From Megachile rotundata (Eukaryota > Arthropoda > Insecta > Hymenoptera > Megachilidae), in assembly GCF_050947335.1 (NCBI RefSeq), contig NW_027473314.1, positions 4,092,001 through 4,156,000 of the forward strand: a DNA stretch of 64,000 nt, in the 5' to 3' direction. The position numbers and the translations under genes were made by a program. Each line of letters starts with the position of its first letter. Positions within the stretch are counted from its first letter, which is position 1. The notes below the pieces were generated by a model that made no database searches, was not told the origin of the DNA, and saw only the letters and a program-made list of their open reading frames with translations. Positions 15,414 to 32,204 of the stretch are shown piece by piece.

Positions 15414-17930
15414 ATGCAATCACAATCATACAATCAAAATCATACAATCACAATCACACAGTCGCAATCATACAATCACAATCATACAATCACAATCATA
15501 CAATTAAAATCATACAATCACAATCATACAATCACGATCATACAATCACGATCATACAATCACGATCATACAATCACGATCATACAATCACGATCATGCA
15601 ATCACGATCATACAATCACAATCATACATCACAATCATACAATCGCAATATTACAATCGCAATCATACAATCGCAATGTCACAATCACTATCATACAATC
15701 ACAATCATACAATCACTATCGTACAATCACAGTCATACAAACGCAATCATACAATCACAACCATATAATCACAATTATACAATCACAATCATACAATCAC
15801 AAGCATACAATCACAATCATACAATCACAATCATACAATCACAATCATACAATCTCAATCATGCAATCACAATCATACAATCAAAATCATACAATCACAA
15901 TCATACAATCACAATCATACAATCACAATCATACAATCACAATCATACAATCACAATCATACAATCACAATCATACAATAAAAGTCATACAATCACAATC
16001 ATACAATGACAATCATACAATCACAATCATACAATCACAATCATACAAACACAATCATACAATCACAGTCATGCAATCACAATCATACAATCGCAATCAT
16101 ACAATCGCAATATCACAATCACTATCATACAATCACAATCATACAATCACAATCATACAATCACAGTCATACAATCAAAATCATACAATCGCAATGATAC
16201 AATCACAATAATACAATCGCAATCATACAATCACAATCATCCAATTAAAATCATACAATCACAATCATACAATGACAATCATACAATCACAATCATACAA
16301 TTAAAATCATACAATCACAATCACACAATCGCAATCATACAATCACAATCATACAATCACAATCATACAATCACAATCATACAATTAAAATCATACAATC
16401 ACAATCATACAATCACAATCATACAATCACAATCATACAATCACTATCATATAATCACAATCATACAATCACAATCATACAATCACCATCATACAATCAC
16501 AATCATACAATCACCATCATACAATCACAATCATACAATCATAATCATATAATCACACTCATTAAATTGCAATCATACAATGGCAATCATACAAACACAA
16601 TCATAAAATCGCAATCATACAATCGCAATGTCACAATCACAATCATACAATCACAATCATACAAACGCAATCATACAATCACAATCATATAATCACAATT
16701 ATACAATCACAATCATACAATCACAAGCATACAATCACAATCATACAATCACAATCGTACAATCACAATCATACAAACGCAATCATACAATCACAATCAT
16801 ATAATCACAATTATACAATCACAATCATACAATCACAAGCATACAATCACAATCATACAATCACAATCATGCAATCACAATCATACAATCAAAATCATAC
16901 AATCACAATCACACAGTCGCAATCATACAATCACAATCATACAATCACAATCATACAATTAAAATCATACAATCACAATCATACAATCACGATCATACAA
17001 TCACAATCATACAATCACAATCATACAATCACAATCATACAATCACAATCTTACTATCACAATCATACAATCACAATCATACAATCGCAATCATACAATC
17101 GCAATGTCACAATCACTATCATACAATCACAATCAAACAATCGCAATCATACAATCACAATCATACAATCACAATCATACAATCACAATCATACAATCAC
17201 AACCATACAATCACCATCATACACTCACAATCATACAATCACAGTCATACAATCAAAATCATACAATCACAATCATAAAATCACAATCATACAATCACGA
17301 TCATACAATCACGATCATAAAATCACGATCATACAATCACGATCATACAATCACGATCATACAATCACAATCATACAATCACAATCATACAATCGCAATA
17401 TTACAATCGCAATCATACAATCACGATCATACAATCACGATCATGCAATCACGATCATACAATCACAATCATACAATCACAATCATACAATCACAATCAT
17501 ACAATCACAATCATACAAATAACATCATAGAAATAAAATCATACAACCACAATCATACAATCACAATCATACAATCACAGTCATACAATCACAGTCATAC
17601 AATCACAATCATACAATCACAATCATACAAATAACATCATACAAATAAAATCATAAAATCACAATCATACAATCACAGTCATACAATCACAGTCATACAA
17701 TCACAATCATACAATCGCAATCATACAATCGCAATGTCACAATCACTATCATACAATCACAATTATACAATCACAATCATACAATCACAATCATACAATC
17801 ACAATCATACAATCACAATCTTACTATCACAATCATACAATCACAATCATACAATCGCAATCATACAATCGCAATGTCACAATCACTATCATACAATCAC
17901 AATCAAACAATCACAATCATACAATCAAAA

Positions 17931-20900
17931 TCATACAATCACAATCATACAATCACAATCATACAATCACAATCATACAATCACAATCATACAATCACAA
18001 TCATACAATCACAATCATGCAATAAAAGCCATACAATCACAATCATACAATGACAATCATACAATCACAATCATACAATCACAATCATACAAAGACAATC
18101 ATACAATCACAGTCATGCAATCACAATCATACAATCGCAATCATACAAATAACATCATACAAATAAAATCATAAAATCACAATCATACAATCACAGTCAT
18201 ACAATCACAGTCATACAATCACAATCATACAATCGCAATCATACAATCGCAATGTCACAATCACTATCATACAATCACAATCATACAATCACAATCATCA
18301 ATCACAATCATACAATCACAATCATACAATCACAATCTTACTATCACAATCATACAATCACAATCATACAATCACAATCATACAATCGCAATCATACAAT
18401 CGCAATGTCACAATCACTATCATACAATCACAATCAAACAATCACAATCATACAATCAAAATCATACAATCACAATCATACAATCACAATCATACAATCA
18501 CAATCATACAATCACAATCATACAATCACAATCATACAAATAACATCATACAAATAAAATCATAAAATCACAATCATACAATCACAGTCATACAATCACA
18601 GTCATACAATCACAATCATACAATCGCAATCATACAATCGCAATGTCACAATCACTATCATACAATCACAATCATACAATCACAATCATCAATCACAATC
18701 ATACAATCACAATCATCAATCACAATCATACAATCACAATCATACAATCACAATCTTACTATCACAATCATACAATCACAATCATACAATCACAATCATA
18801 CAATCACAATCATACAATCGCAATGTCACAATCACTATCATACAATCACAATCATACAATCACAATCATACAATCACAATCATACAATCACAATCATACA
18901 ATCACAATCTTACTATCACAATCATACAATCACAATCATACAATCGCAATCATACAATCGCAATGTCACAATCACTATCATACAATCACAATCAAACAAT
19001 CGCAATCATACAATCACAATCATACAATCACAATCATACAATCACAACCATACAATCACCATCATACACTCACAATCATACAATCACAGTCATTCAATCA
19101 AAATCATACAATGACAATCATACAATCACAATCATACAATCGCAATCATACAATCGCAATGTCACAATCACTATCATACAATCACAATCAAACAATCGCA
19201 ATCATACAATCACAATCATACAATCACAATCATACAATCACAACCATACAATCACCATCATACACTCACAATCATACAATCACAGTCATACAATCAAAAT
19301 CATACAATCACAATCATAAAATCACAACCATACAATCACGATCATACAATCACGATCATAAAATCACGATCATACAATCACGATCATACAATCACGATCA
19401 TACAATCACAATCATACAATCACAATCATACAATCGCAATATTACAATCGCAATCATACAATCACGATCATACAATCACGATCATGCAATCACGATCATA
19501 CAATCACAATCATACAATCACAATCATACAATCACAATCATACAATCACAATCATACAAATAACATCATAGAAATAAAATCATACAACCACAATCATACA
19601 ATCACAATCATACAATCACAGTCATACAATCACAGTCATACAATCACAATCATACAATCACAATCATACAAATAACATCATACAAATAAAATCATAAAAT
19701 CACAATCATACAATCACAGTCATGCAATCACAGTCATACAATCACAATCATACAATCGCAATCATACAATCGCAATGTCACAATCACTATCATACAATCA
19801 CAATTATACAATCACAATCATACAATCACAATCATACAATCACAATCATACAATCACAATCTTACTATCACAATCATACAATCACAATCATACAATCGCA
19901 ATCATACAATCGCAATGTCACAATCACTATCATACAATCACAATCAAACAATCACAATCATACAATCAAAATCATACAATCACAATCATACAATCACAAT
20001 CATACAATCACAATCATACAATCACAATCATACAATCACAATCATACAATCACAATCATGCAATAAAAGCCATACAATCACAATCATACAATGACAATCA
20101 TACAATCACAATCATACAATCACAATCATACAAACACAATCATACAATCACAGTCATGCAATCACAATCATACAATCGCAATCATACAATCGCAATATCA
20201 CAATCACTATCATACAATAACAATCATACAATCACAGTCATACAATCACAATCATACAATCACAATCATACAATCACAATCATACAATCACAGTCATACA
20301 ATCACAATCATACAATCGCAATCATACAATCGCAATGTCACAATCACTACCGTACAATCACAATCATACAATCACAATCATACAATCACGATCATACAAT
20401 CACGATCATACAATCACGATCATACAATCACGATCATACAATCACGATCATACAATCACAATCATACAATCACAATCATACAATCACCATCATACAATCA
20501 CCATCATACAATCACAATCACACAATCATAATCATATAATCACACTCATAAAATTGCAATCATACAATCGCAATCATACAATCACAATCATACAATCACA
20601 GTCATACAATCACAATCATACAATCACAATCATACAATCACAATCATACAATTAAAATCATACAATCACAATCATACAATGACAATCATACAATCACAAT
20701 CATACAATCACAATCATACAATCACAATCATACAATCACAATCATATAATCACAATCATGCAATCACAATCATACAATCACAGTCATACAATCACAGTCA
20801 TACAATCACAATCATACAATCACAATCATAGAAATAACATCATACAAATAAAATCATAAAATCACAATCATACAATCACAGTCATACAATCACAGTCATA

Positions 20901-20936
20901 CAATCACAATCATACAATCGCAATCATACAATCGCA
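17931..20936. repeat. Transition segment rich in TCTTACTATC and ATCATCAATC units
   Basis: This stretch is made of short repeated paragraphs of about 390-420 bp. Each opens with ACAAATAACATCAT and ACAAATAAAATCAT units, then CACAGTCAT units, an ATCGCAATGTC unit and a CTTACTATC unit. Three units with the ATCATCAATC one-base loss sit at about 18,298, 18,689 and 18,717. The same paragraphs return at 26.5-28.3, 34.1-35.2, 38.0-39.1, 43.3-44.1 and 53.1-54.9 kb. About 19,775-20,540 is repeated without any visible amino-acid-level change at 40,592 and 45,924. No gene is present. Confidence 0.82.
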
Positions 20937-21879
20937 ATGTCACAATCACTATCATACAATCACAATCATGCTATCACAATCATACAATCACAATCATACA
21001 ATAACAATCATACAATCACAATCTTACTATCACAATCATACAATCACAATCATACAATCGCAATTATACAATCGCAATGTCACAATCACTATCATACAAT
21101 CACAATCAAACAATCGCAATCATACAATCACAATCATACAATCACAATCATACAATCGCAATCATACAATCGCAATGTCACAATCACTATTATACAATCA
21201 CAGTCATACAATCACAATCACACAATCACAATCATACAATCACGATCATACAATAAGAATCATGCAATTACAACCATGCGATCATAATCATGCAAGAACA
21301 ATCATACAATCACAATCATGGAACCATAATCATACAATCACAATCATACAATCACAATCATGCAAACGCAATCATACAATCACAAACATATAATCACAAT
21401 CATACAATCACAATCATACAATCACAAGCATACAATCACAATCATACAATCACAATCATAAAATCACAATCACGCAATCACAATCTTACTATCACAATCA
21501 TACAATCACAGTCATACAATCACAATCATACAATCGCAATCATACAATCGCAATGTCACAATCACCATCATACAATCACAATCAAACAATCTCAATCATA
21601 CAATCACAATCATAAAATCACAATCACGCAATCACAATCTTACTATCAGAATCATACAATCACAGTCATACAATCACAATCATACAATCGCAATCATACA
21701 ATCGCAATGTCACAATCACCATCATACAATCACAATCAAACAATCACAATCATACAATCACAATCATACAATCACAATCATACAATCACAATCATACAAT
21801 CACAATCATACAATCACAGTCATACAATCAAAATCATACAATCACAATGATACAATCACAATAATACAATCACAATCAT
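20937..21879. repeat. Marker module M, copy 1
   Basis: The module has a rare core at 21,252-21,325 with CATGCAATTAC, CCATGCGATC, CATGCAAGAAC and CATGGAACC variants that occur nowhere else in the window except in the other four copies. An ATGCTATC unit lies near its left end. Two TCTTACTATC sub-paragraphs (21,460-21,600 and 21,615-21,740) follow the core. The first TTACTATC of the second paragraph is followed by a private CAGAATC change at about 21,647. A 12-unit GATC run follows directly. Confidence 0.93.
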
Positions 21880-22047
21880 AAAATCACGATCATACAATCA
21901 CGATCATACAATCACGATCATACAATCACGATCATACAATCACGATCATACAATCACGATCATACAATCACGATCATACAATCACGATCATACAATCACG
22001 ATCATACAATCACGATCATACAATCACGATCATACAATCACGATCAT
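21880..22047. repeat. Homogeneous run of 12 GATC-containing units after M copy 1
   Basis: Twelve CACGATC units are phased every 14 bp, with the first C of CGATC at 21,887 and the last at 22,041. The run is bounded on the left by CATAAAATCAC and on the right by canonical units and the ACAAATAACATCGT unit. Confidence 0.93.
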
Positions 22048-25000
22048 ACAATCACAATCATACAATCACAATCATACAAATAACATCGTACAAATAAAAT
22101 CATACAACCACAATCATACAATCACAATCATACAATCACAGTCATACAATCACAGTCAAACAATCACAGTCATACAATCACAATCATACAATCACAATCA
22201 TACAATCACAATCATACAATCACAATCATACAATCACAATCATACAATCACAATCATACAATCACAATCATACAATCACAATCATGCAATCACAATCATA
22301 CAATCACAATCATACAATCGCAATATTGCAATCACAATCATACAATTAAAACCACACAATCACAATCATACAATGACAATCATACAATCACAATCATTCA
22401 ATCATAATCATACAATCACAGTCATACAATCACAATCATACAATCACAATCATATAATCACAGTCATACAATCGCAATATTACAATCGCAATCATACAAT
22501 CAGAATCATCCAATTAAAATCATACAATCACAATCATACAAAGACAATCATACAATCACAATCATACAATCACAATCATACAATCACAATCATACAATCG
22601 CAATCATGAAATCACAATCATACAATCACAATCATACAATTAAAATCATACAATCACCTTCATACAATCACAATCATACAATCACAATCTTACAATCGCA
22701 ATCATACAATCGCAATGTCACAATCACTACCATACAATCACAATCATACAATCACAATCATACAATCACAATCTTACTATCACAATCATACAATCACACT
22801 CATACAATCACAATCATACAATCGCAATCATACAATCGCAATGTCACAATCACTATTATACAATCACAGTCATACAATCACAATCATACAATCACAATCA
22901 TACAATCACGATCATACAATCACGATCATACAATCACGATCATATAATCACGATCATACAATCACAATCATACATCACAATCATACAATCACAATATTAC
23001 AATCGCCATCATACAATCGCAATGTCACAACCACTATCATACAATCACAATCATACAATCACTATCGTACAATCACAATCATACAAACGCAATCATACAA
23101 TCACAATCATATAATCACAATTATACAATCACAATCATACAATCACCAGCATACAATCACAATCATACAATCACAATCATACAATCACAATCATACAATC
23201 ACAATCATACAATCACTGTCATACAATCACAATCATACAATCGCAATCATACAATCGTAATGTCACAATCACTATCGTACAATCACATTCATACAATCAC
23301 AATCATACAATCACGATCATACAATCACGATCATACAATCACGATCATACAATCACGATCATACAATCACGATCATACAATCACAATCATACAATCGCAA
23401 TATTACAATCGCAATGTCACAATCATTATCATACAGTCACAATCATACAATCACAATCATACAATCCCAATCATTCAATCACAATCATACAATCACAATC
23501 ATATAATCACAATCATACAATCACAATCATACAATCACCATCATACAATCACCATCATACAATCACAATCACACAATCATAATCATATAATCACACTCAT
23601 AAAATTGCAATCATACAATCGCAATCATACAATCACAATCATACAATCACAATCATACAATCACAGTCATACAATCACAATCATACAATCACAATCATAC
23701 AATCACAATCATACAATTAAAATCATACAATCACAATCATACAATGACACTCATACAATCACAATCATACAATCACAATCATACAATCACAATCATACAA
23801 TCACAATCATATAATCACAATCATGCAATCACAATCATACAATCAACATCATACAATCACAATCATACAGTCGCAATCATGCAATCACAATCATACAATC
23901 ACAATCATACAATCACAATCATACAATCACAATCATACAAATAACATCGTACAAATAAAATCATACAACCACAATCATACAATCACAATCATACAATCAC
24001 AATCATACAATCACAGTCATACAATCACAGTCATACAATCACAATCATACATTCACAATCATACAATCACAATCATACATCACAATCATACAATCGCAAT
24101 ATTACAATCGCAATCATATAATCGCAATGTCACAATCACTATCATACAATCACAATCATACAATCACAATCATACAATCACAATCATACAATCACCATCA
24201 TACAATCACAATCATACAATCACCATCATACAATCACAATCATACAATCACAGTCATACAATCACAGTCATACAATCACAATCATGCAATCACAATCATA
24301 CAATCAAAATCATACAATCACAATCACACAGGCGCAATCATACAATCACAATCATACAATCACAATCATACAATTAAAATCATACAATCACAATCATACA
24401 ATCACAATCATACAATTAAAATCATACAATCACAATCATACAATCGCAATCATACAATCACAATCATACAATCACAATCATATAATCACAATCATACAAT
24501 CACAATCATACAATCACCATCATACAATCACAATCATACAATCACCATCATACAATCACAATCATACAATCATAATCATATAATCACACTCATTAAATTG
24601 CAATCGTACAATCGCAATCATACAAACACAATCATAAAATCGCAATCATACAATCGCAATGTCACAATCACAATCATACAATCACAATCATACAAACGCA
24701 ATCATACAATCACAATCATATAATCACAATTATACAATCACAATCATACAATCACAAGCATACAATCACAATCACGCAGTCGCAATCATACAATCACAAT
24801 CATACAATCACAATCATATAATCACAGTCATACAATCGCAATATTACAATCGCAATCATACAATCACAATCATCCAATTAAAATCATACAATCACAATCA
24901 TACAATGACAATCATACAATCACAATCATACAATCACAATCATACAATCACAATCATACAATCACAATCACACAATCACAATCATACAATCACAATCATA

Positions 25001-26290
25001 CAAAAGCAATCATACAATCACAATCATATAATCACAATTATACAATCACAATCATACAATCACAAGCATACAATCACAATCATACAATCACAATCATGCA
25101 ATCACAATCATACAATCAAAATCATACAATCACAATCACACAGTCGCAATCATACAATCACAATCATACAATCACAATCATACAATTAAAATCATACAAT
25201 CACAATCATACAATCACGATCATACAATCACGATCATACAATCACGATCATACAATCACGATCATACAATCACGATCATGCAATCACGATCATACAATCA
25301 CAATCATACATCACAATCATACAATCGCAATATTACAATCGCAATCATACAATCGCAATGTCACAATCACTATCATACAATCACAATCATACAATCACTA
25401 TCGTACAATCACAATCATACAAACGCAATCATACAATCACAACCATATAATCACAATTATACAATCACAATCATACAATCACAAGCATACAATCACAATC
25501 ATACAATCACAATCATACAATCACAATCATACAATCTCAATCATGCAATCACAATCATACAATCAAAATCATACAATCACACTCATACAATCACAATCAT
25601 ACAATCACAATCATACAATCACAATCATACAATCACAATCATACAATCACAATCATACAATCACAATCATACAATAAAAGTCATACAATCACAATCATAC
25701 AATGACAATCATACAATCACAATCATACAATCACAATCATACAAACACAATCATACAATCACAGTCATACAATCACAATCATACAATCGCAATCATACAA
25801 TCGCAATATCACAATCACTATCATACAATCACAATCATACAATCACAATCATACAATCACAGTCATACAATCAAAATCATACAATCGCAATGATACAATC
25901 ACAATAATACAATCACAATCATAAAATCACAATCATACAATCAAAATCATACAATCACAATCACACAGTCGCAATCATACAATCACAATCATACAATCAC
26001 AATCATACAATTAAAATCATACAATCACAATCATACAATCACGATCATACAATCACGATCATACAATCACGATCATACAATCACGATCATACAATCACGA
26101 TCATGCAATCACGATCATACAATCACAATCATACATCACAATCATACAATCGCAATATTACAATCGCAATCATATAATCGCAATGTCACAATCACTATCA
26201 TACAATCACAATCATACAATCACTATCGTACAATCACAATCATACAAACGCAATCATACAATCACAATCATATAATCACAATTATACAAT
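22048..26290. repeat. Block P, copy 1 (about 4.2 kb)
   Basis: In order, this block holds an ACAAATAACATCGT unit, a canonical run, ATCGCAATATTGC with TTAAAACCACAC, CATGAAATC, ACCTTCATAC, a five-unit GATC run, CAATCATTATC, the AAATTGC unit near 23,606, and the 25,096-25,907 paragraph. The same order is found at 47,973-52,230 with offsets of 25,925-25,939 bp over most of its length. It contains four of the CATCA one-base-loss units. No gene is present. Confidence 0.85.
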
Positions 26291-29200
26291 CACAATCATA
26301 CAATCACAAGCATACAATCACAATCATACAATCACAATCATACAATCACAATCATACAATCACAATCATACAATCACAATCATACAATCACAATCATACA
26401 ATCACAATCATACAATCACAATCATACAATCACAATCATACAATCACAATCATACAATCACAATCATACAATCACAATCATACAAATAACATCATAGAAA
26501 TAAAATCATACAACCACAATCATACAATCACAATCATACAATCACAGTCATACAATCACAGTCATACAATCGCAATCATACAATCACAATCATACAAATA
26601 ACATCATACAAATAAAATCATAAAATCACAATCATACAATCACAGTCATACAATCACAGTCATACAATCACAATCATACAATCGCAATCATACAATCGCA
26701 ATGTCACAATCACTATCATACAATCACAATCATACAATCACAATCATCAATCACAATCATACAATCACAATCATACAATCACAATCTTACTATCACAATC
26801 ATACAATCACAATCATACAATCACAATCATACAATCGCAATCATACAATCGCAATGTCACAATCACTATCATACAATCACAATCAAACAATCACAATCAT
26901 ACAATCAAAATCATACAATCACAATCATACAATCACAATCATACAATCACAATCATACAATCACAATCATACAATCACAATCATACAAATAACATCATAC
27001 AAATAAAATCATAAAATCACAATCATACAATCACAGTCATACAATCACAGTCATACAATCACAATCATACAATCGCAATCATACAATCGCAATGTCACAA
27101 TCACTATCATACAATCACAATCATACAATCACAATCATCAATCACAATCATACAATCACAATCATACAATCACAATCTTACTATCACAATCATACAATCA
27201 CAATCATACAATCACAATCATACAATCACAATCATACAATCGCAATGTCACAATCACTATCATACAATCACAATCACACAATCACAATCATACAATCACA
27301 ATCATACAATCACAATCATACAATCACAATCTTACTATCACAATCATACAATCACAATCATACAATCGCAATCATACAATCGCAATGTCACAATCACTAT
27401 CATACAATCACAATCAAACAATCGCAATCATACAATCACAATCATACAATCACAATCATACAATCACAACCATACAATCACCATCATACACTCACAATCA
27501 TACAATCACAGTCATACAATCAAAACCATACAATCACAATCATAAAATCACAATCATACAATCACGATCATACAATCACGATCATAAACTCACGATCATA
27601 CAATCACGATCATACAATCACGATCATACAATCACAATCATACAATCACAATCATACAATCGCAATATTACAATCGCAATCATACAATCACGATCATACA
27701 ATCACGATCATGCAATCACGATCATACAATCACAATCATACAATCACAATCATACAATCACAATCATACAATCACAATCATACAAATAACATCATAGAAA
27801 TAAAATCATACAACCACAATCATACAATCACAATCATACAATCACAGTCATACAATCACAATCATACAATCACAATCATACAAATAACATCATACAAATA
27901 AAATCATAAAATCACAATCATACAATCACAGTCATACAATCACAGTCATACAATCACAATCATACAATCGCAATCATACAATCGCAATGTCACAATCACT
28001 ATCATACAATCACAATTATACAATCACAATCATACAATCACAATCATACAATCACAATCATACAATCACAATCTTACTATCACAATCATACAATCACAAT
28101 CATACAATCGCAATCATACAATCGCAATGTCACAATCACTATCATACAATCACAATCAAACAATCACAATCATACAATCAAAATCATACAATCACAATCA
28201 TACAATCACAATCATACAATCACAATCATACAATCACAATCATACAATCACAATCATACAATCACAATCATGCAATAAAAGCCATACAATCACAATCATA
28301 CAATGACAATCATACAATGACAATCATACAATCACAATCATTCAATCATAATCATACAATCACAGTCATACAATCACAATCATACAATCACAATCATATA
28401 ATCACAGTCATACAATCGCAATATTACAATCGCAATCATACAATCAGAATCATCCAATTAAAATCATACAATCACAATCATACAAAGACAATCATACAAT
28501 CACAATCATACAATCACAATCATACAATCACAATCATACAATCGCAATCATGAAATCACAATCATACAATCACAATCATACAATTAAAATCATACAATCA
28601 CCTTCATACAATCACAATCATACAATCACAATCTTACAATCGCAATCATACAATCGCAATGTCACAATCACTACCATACAATCACAATCATACAATCACA
28701 ATCATACAATCACAATCTTACTATCACAATCATACAATCACACTCATACAATCACAATCATACAATCGCAATCATACAATCGCAATGTCACAATCACTAT
28801 TATACAATCACAGTCATACAATCACAATCATACAATCACAATCATACAATCACGATCATACAATCACGATCATACAATCACGATCATACAATCACGATCA
28901 TACAATCACGATCATGCAATCACGATCATACAATCACAATCATACATCACAATCATACAATCGCAATATTACAATCGCAATCATATAATCGCAATGTCAC
29001 AATCACTATCATACAATCACGATCATGCAATCACGATCATACAATCACCATCATACAATCACAATCATACAATCACAATCATACAATCACAATCATACAA
29101 TCACAATCATACAAATAACATCATAGAAATAAAATCATACAACCACAATCATACAATCACAATCATACAATCACAGTCATACAATCACAGTCATACAATC

Positions 29201-31093
29201 ACAATCATACAATCACAATCATACAAATAACATCATACAAATAAAATCATAAAATCACAATCATACAATCACAGTCATACAATCACAGTCATACAATCAC
29301 AATCATACAATCGCAATCATACAATCGCAATGTCACAATCACTATCATACAATCACAATCATACAATCACAATCATACAATCACAATCATACAATCACAA
29401 TCATACAATCACAATCTTACTATCACAATCATACAATCACAATCATACAATCGCAATCATACAATCGCAATGTCACAATCACTATCATACAATCACAATC
29501 AAACAATCGCAATCATACAATCACAATCATACAATCACAATCATACAATCACAACCATACAATCACAATCATACACTCACAATCATACAATCACAATCAT
29601 ACAATCGCAATATTACAATCGCAATCATACAATCACGATCATACAATCACGATCATGCAATCACGATCATACAATCACAATCATACAATCACAATCATAC
29701 AATCACAATCATACAATCACAATCATACAAATAACATCATAGAAATAAAATCATACAACCACAATCATACAATCACAATCATACAATCACAGTCATACAA
29801 TCACAGTCATACAATCGCAATCATACAATCACAATCATACAAATAACATCATACAAATAAAATCATAAAATCACAATCATACAATCACAGTCATACAATC
29901 ACAGTCATACAATCACAATCATACAATCGCAATCATACAATCGCAATGTCACAATCACGATCATACAATCACAATCATACAATCACAATCATACAATCAC
30001 AATCATACAATCACAATCATACAAATAACATCATACAAATAAAATCATAAAATCACAATCATACAATCACAGTCATACAATCACAGTCATACAATCACAA
30101 TCATACAATCGCAATCATACAATCGCAATGTCACAATCACTATCATACAATCACAATTATACAATCACAATCATACAATCACAATCATACAATCACAATC
30201 ATACAATCACAATCTTACTATCACAATCATACAATCACAATCATACAATCGCAATCATACAATCGCAATGTCACAATCACTATCATACAATCACAATCAA
30301 ACAATCACAATCATACAATCAAAATCATACAATCACAATCATACAATCACAATCATACAATCACAATCATACAATCACAATCATACAATCACAATCATAC
30401 AATCACAATCATACAATCACAATCATGCAATAAAAGCCATACAATCACAATCATACAATGACAATCATACAATCACAATCATACAATCACAATCATACAA
30501 ACACAATCATACAATCACAGTCATGCAATCACAATCATACAATCGCAATCATACAATCGCAATATCACAATCACTATCATACAATAACAATCATACAATC
30601 ACAGTCATACAATCACAATCATACAATCACAATCATACAATCACAATCATACAATCACAGTCATACAATCACAATCATACAATCATAATCATATAATCAC
30701 ACTCATAAAATTGCAATCATACAATCGCAATCATACAATCACAATCATACAATCACAGTCATACAATCACAATCATACAATCACAATCATACAATCACAA
30801 TCATACAATTAAAATCATACAATCACAATCATACAATGACAATCATACAATCACAATCATACAATCACAATCATACAATCACAATCATACAATCACAATC
30901 ATATAATCACAATCATGCAATCACAATCATACAATCACAGTCATACAATCACAGTCATTCAATCACAATCATACAATCACAATCATACAAATAACATCAT
31001 ACAAATAAAATCATAAAATCACAATCATACAATCACAGTCATACAATCACAGTCATACAATCACAATCATACAATCGCAATCATACAATCGCA
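26291..31093. repeat. Mixed segment between block P copy 1 and M copy 2
   Basis: A run of about 13 near-canonical units (26,290-26,480) leads into the TCTTACTATC paragraphs (26,500-28,310). A truncated copy of the block P interior (28,310-28,850) and two further paragraphs follow. About 29,330-29,850 repeats at 53,228-53,744 with a 23,898 bp offset. The join at about 28,310 puts two CAATGACAATC units side by side and looks like a fusion point. No gene is present. Confidence 0.8.
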
Positions 31094-32036
31094 ATGTCAC
31101 AATCACTATCATACAATCACAATCATGCTATCACAATCATACAATCACAATCATACAATCACAATCATACAATCACAATCTTACTATCACAATCATACAA
31201 TCACAATCATACAATCGCAATTATACAATCGCAATGTCACAATCACTATCATACAATCACAATCAAACAATCGCAATCATACAATCACAATCATACAATC
31301 ACAATCATACAATCGCAATCATACAATCGCAATGTCACAATCACTATTATACAATCACAGTCATACAATCACAATCACACAATCACAATCATACAATCAC
31401 GATCATACAATAAGAATCATGCAATTACAACCATGCGATCATAATCATGCAAGAACAATCATACAATCACAATCATGGAACCATAATCATACAATCACAA
31501 TCATACAATCACAATCATGCAAACGCAATCATACAATCACAAACATATAATCACAATCATACAATCACAATCATACAATCACAAGCATACAATCACAATC
31601 ATACAATCACAATCATAAAATCACAATCACGCAATCACAATCTTACTATCACAATCATACAATCACAGTCATACAATCACAATCATACAATCGCAATCAT
31701 ACAATCGCAATGTCACAATCACCATCATACAATCACAATCAAACAATCTCAATCATACAATCACAATCATAAAATCACAATCACGCAATCACAATCTTAC
31801 TATCACAATCATACAATCACAGTCATACAATCACAATCATACAATCGCAATCATACAATCGCAATGTCACAATCACCATCATACAATCACAATCAAACAA
31901 TCACAATCATACAATCACAATCATACAATCACAATCATACAATCACAATCATACAATCACAATCATACAATCACAGTCATACAATCAAAATCATACAATC
32001 ACAATGATACAATCACAATAATACAATCACAATCAT
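31094..32036. repeat. Marker module M, copy 2
   Basis: This copy is the same length as M copy 1 and lies 10,157 bp from it (726 units minus seven one-base losses, all seven of which can be found between the copies). It lacks the private CAGAATC change of copy 1. Confidence 0.93.
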
Positions 32037-32204
32037 AAAATCACGATCATACAATCACGATCATACAATCACGATCATACAATCACGATCATACAATCAC
32101 GATCATACAATCACGATCATACAATCACGATCATACAATCACGATCATACAATCACGATCATACAATCACGATCATACAATCACGATCATACAATCACGA
32201 TCAT
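32037..32204. repeat. Homogeneous run of 12 GATC-containing units after M copy 2
   Basis: Twelve units are present, with the first CGATC at 32,044 and the last at 32,198. It is followed by three canonical units, then ACAAATAACATCGT. Confidence 0.93.

Larger units (their letters stand above)
9070..17930. repeat. Higher-order block H, copy 2 (about 8.9 kb)
   Basis: This is the tandem copy of 996-9,069. Segment matches are 1,365-2,137 to 9,439-10,211 (8,074 bp), 4,344-6,411 to 12,040-14,107 (7,696 bp), and 6,556-8,406 to 15,414-17,270 (8,858 bp). The length difference comes from three net changes: a longer GATC run (+5 units), a 33-unit loss near 10,650, and extra material between about 14,240 and 15,410 that copy 1 lacks. 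No gene is present. Confidence 0.88.

Noticed and set aside
20937..21879. Module M as a transposon or unique insertion
   Set aside because: Its rare variants are still single or double substitutions of the 14-bp unit in phase. There is no terminal inverted repeat, target duplication or coding sequence.
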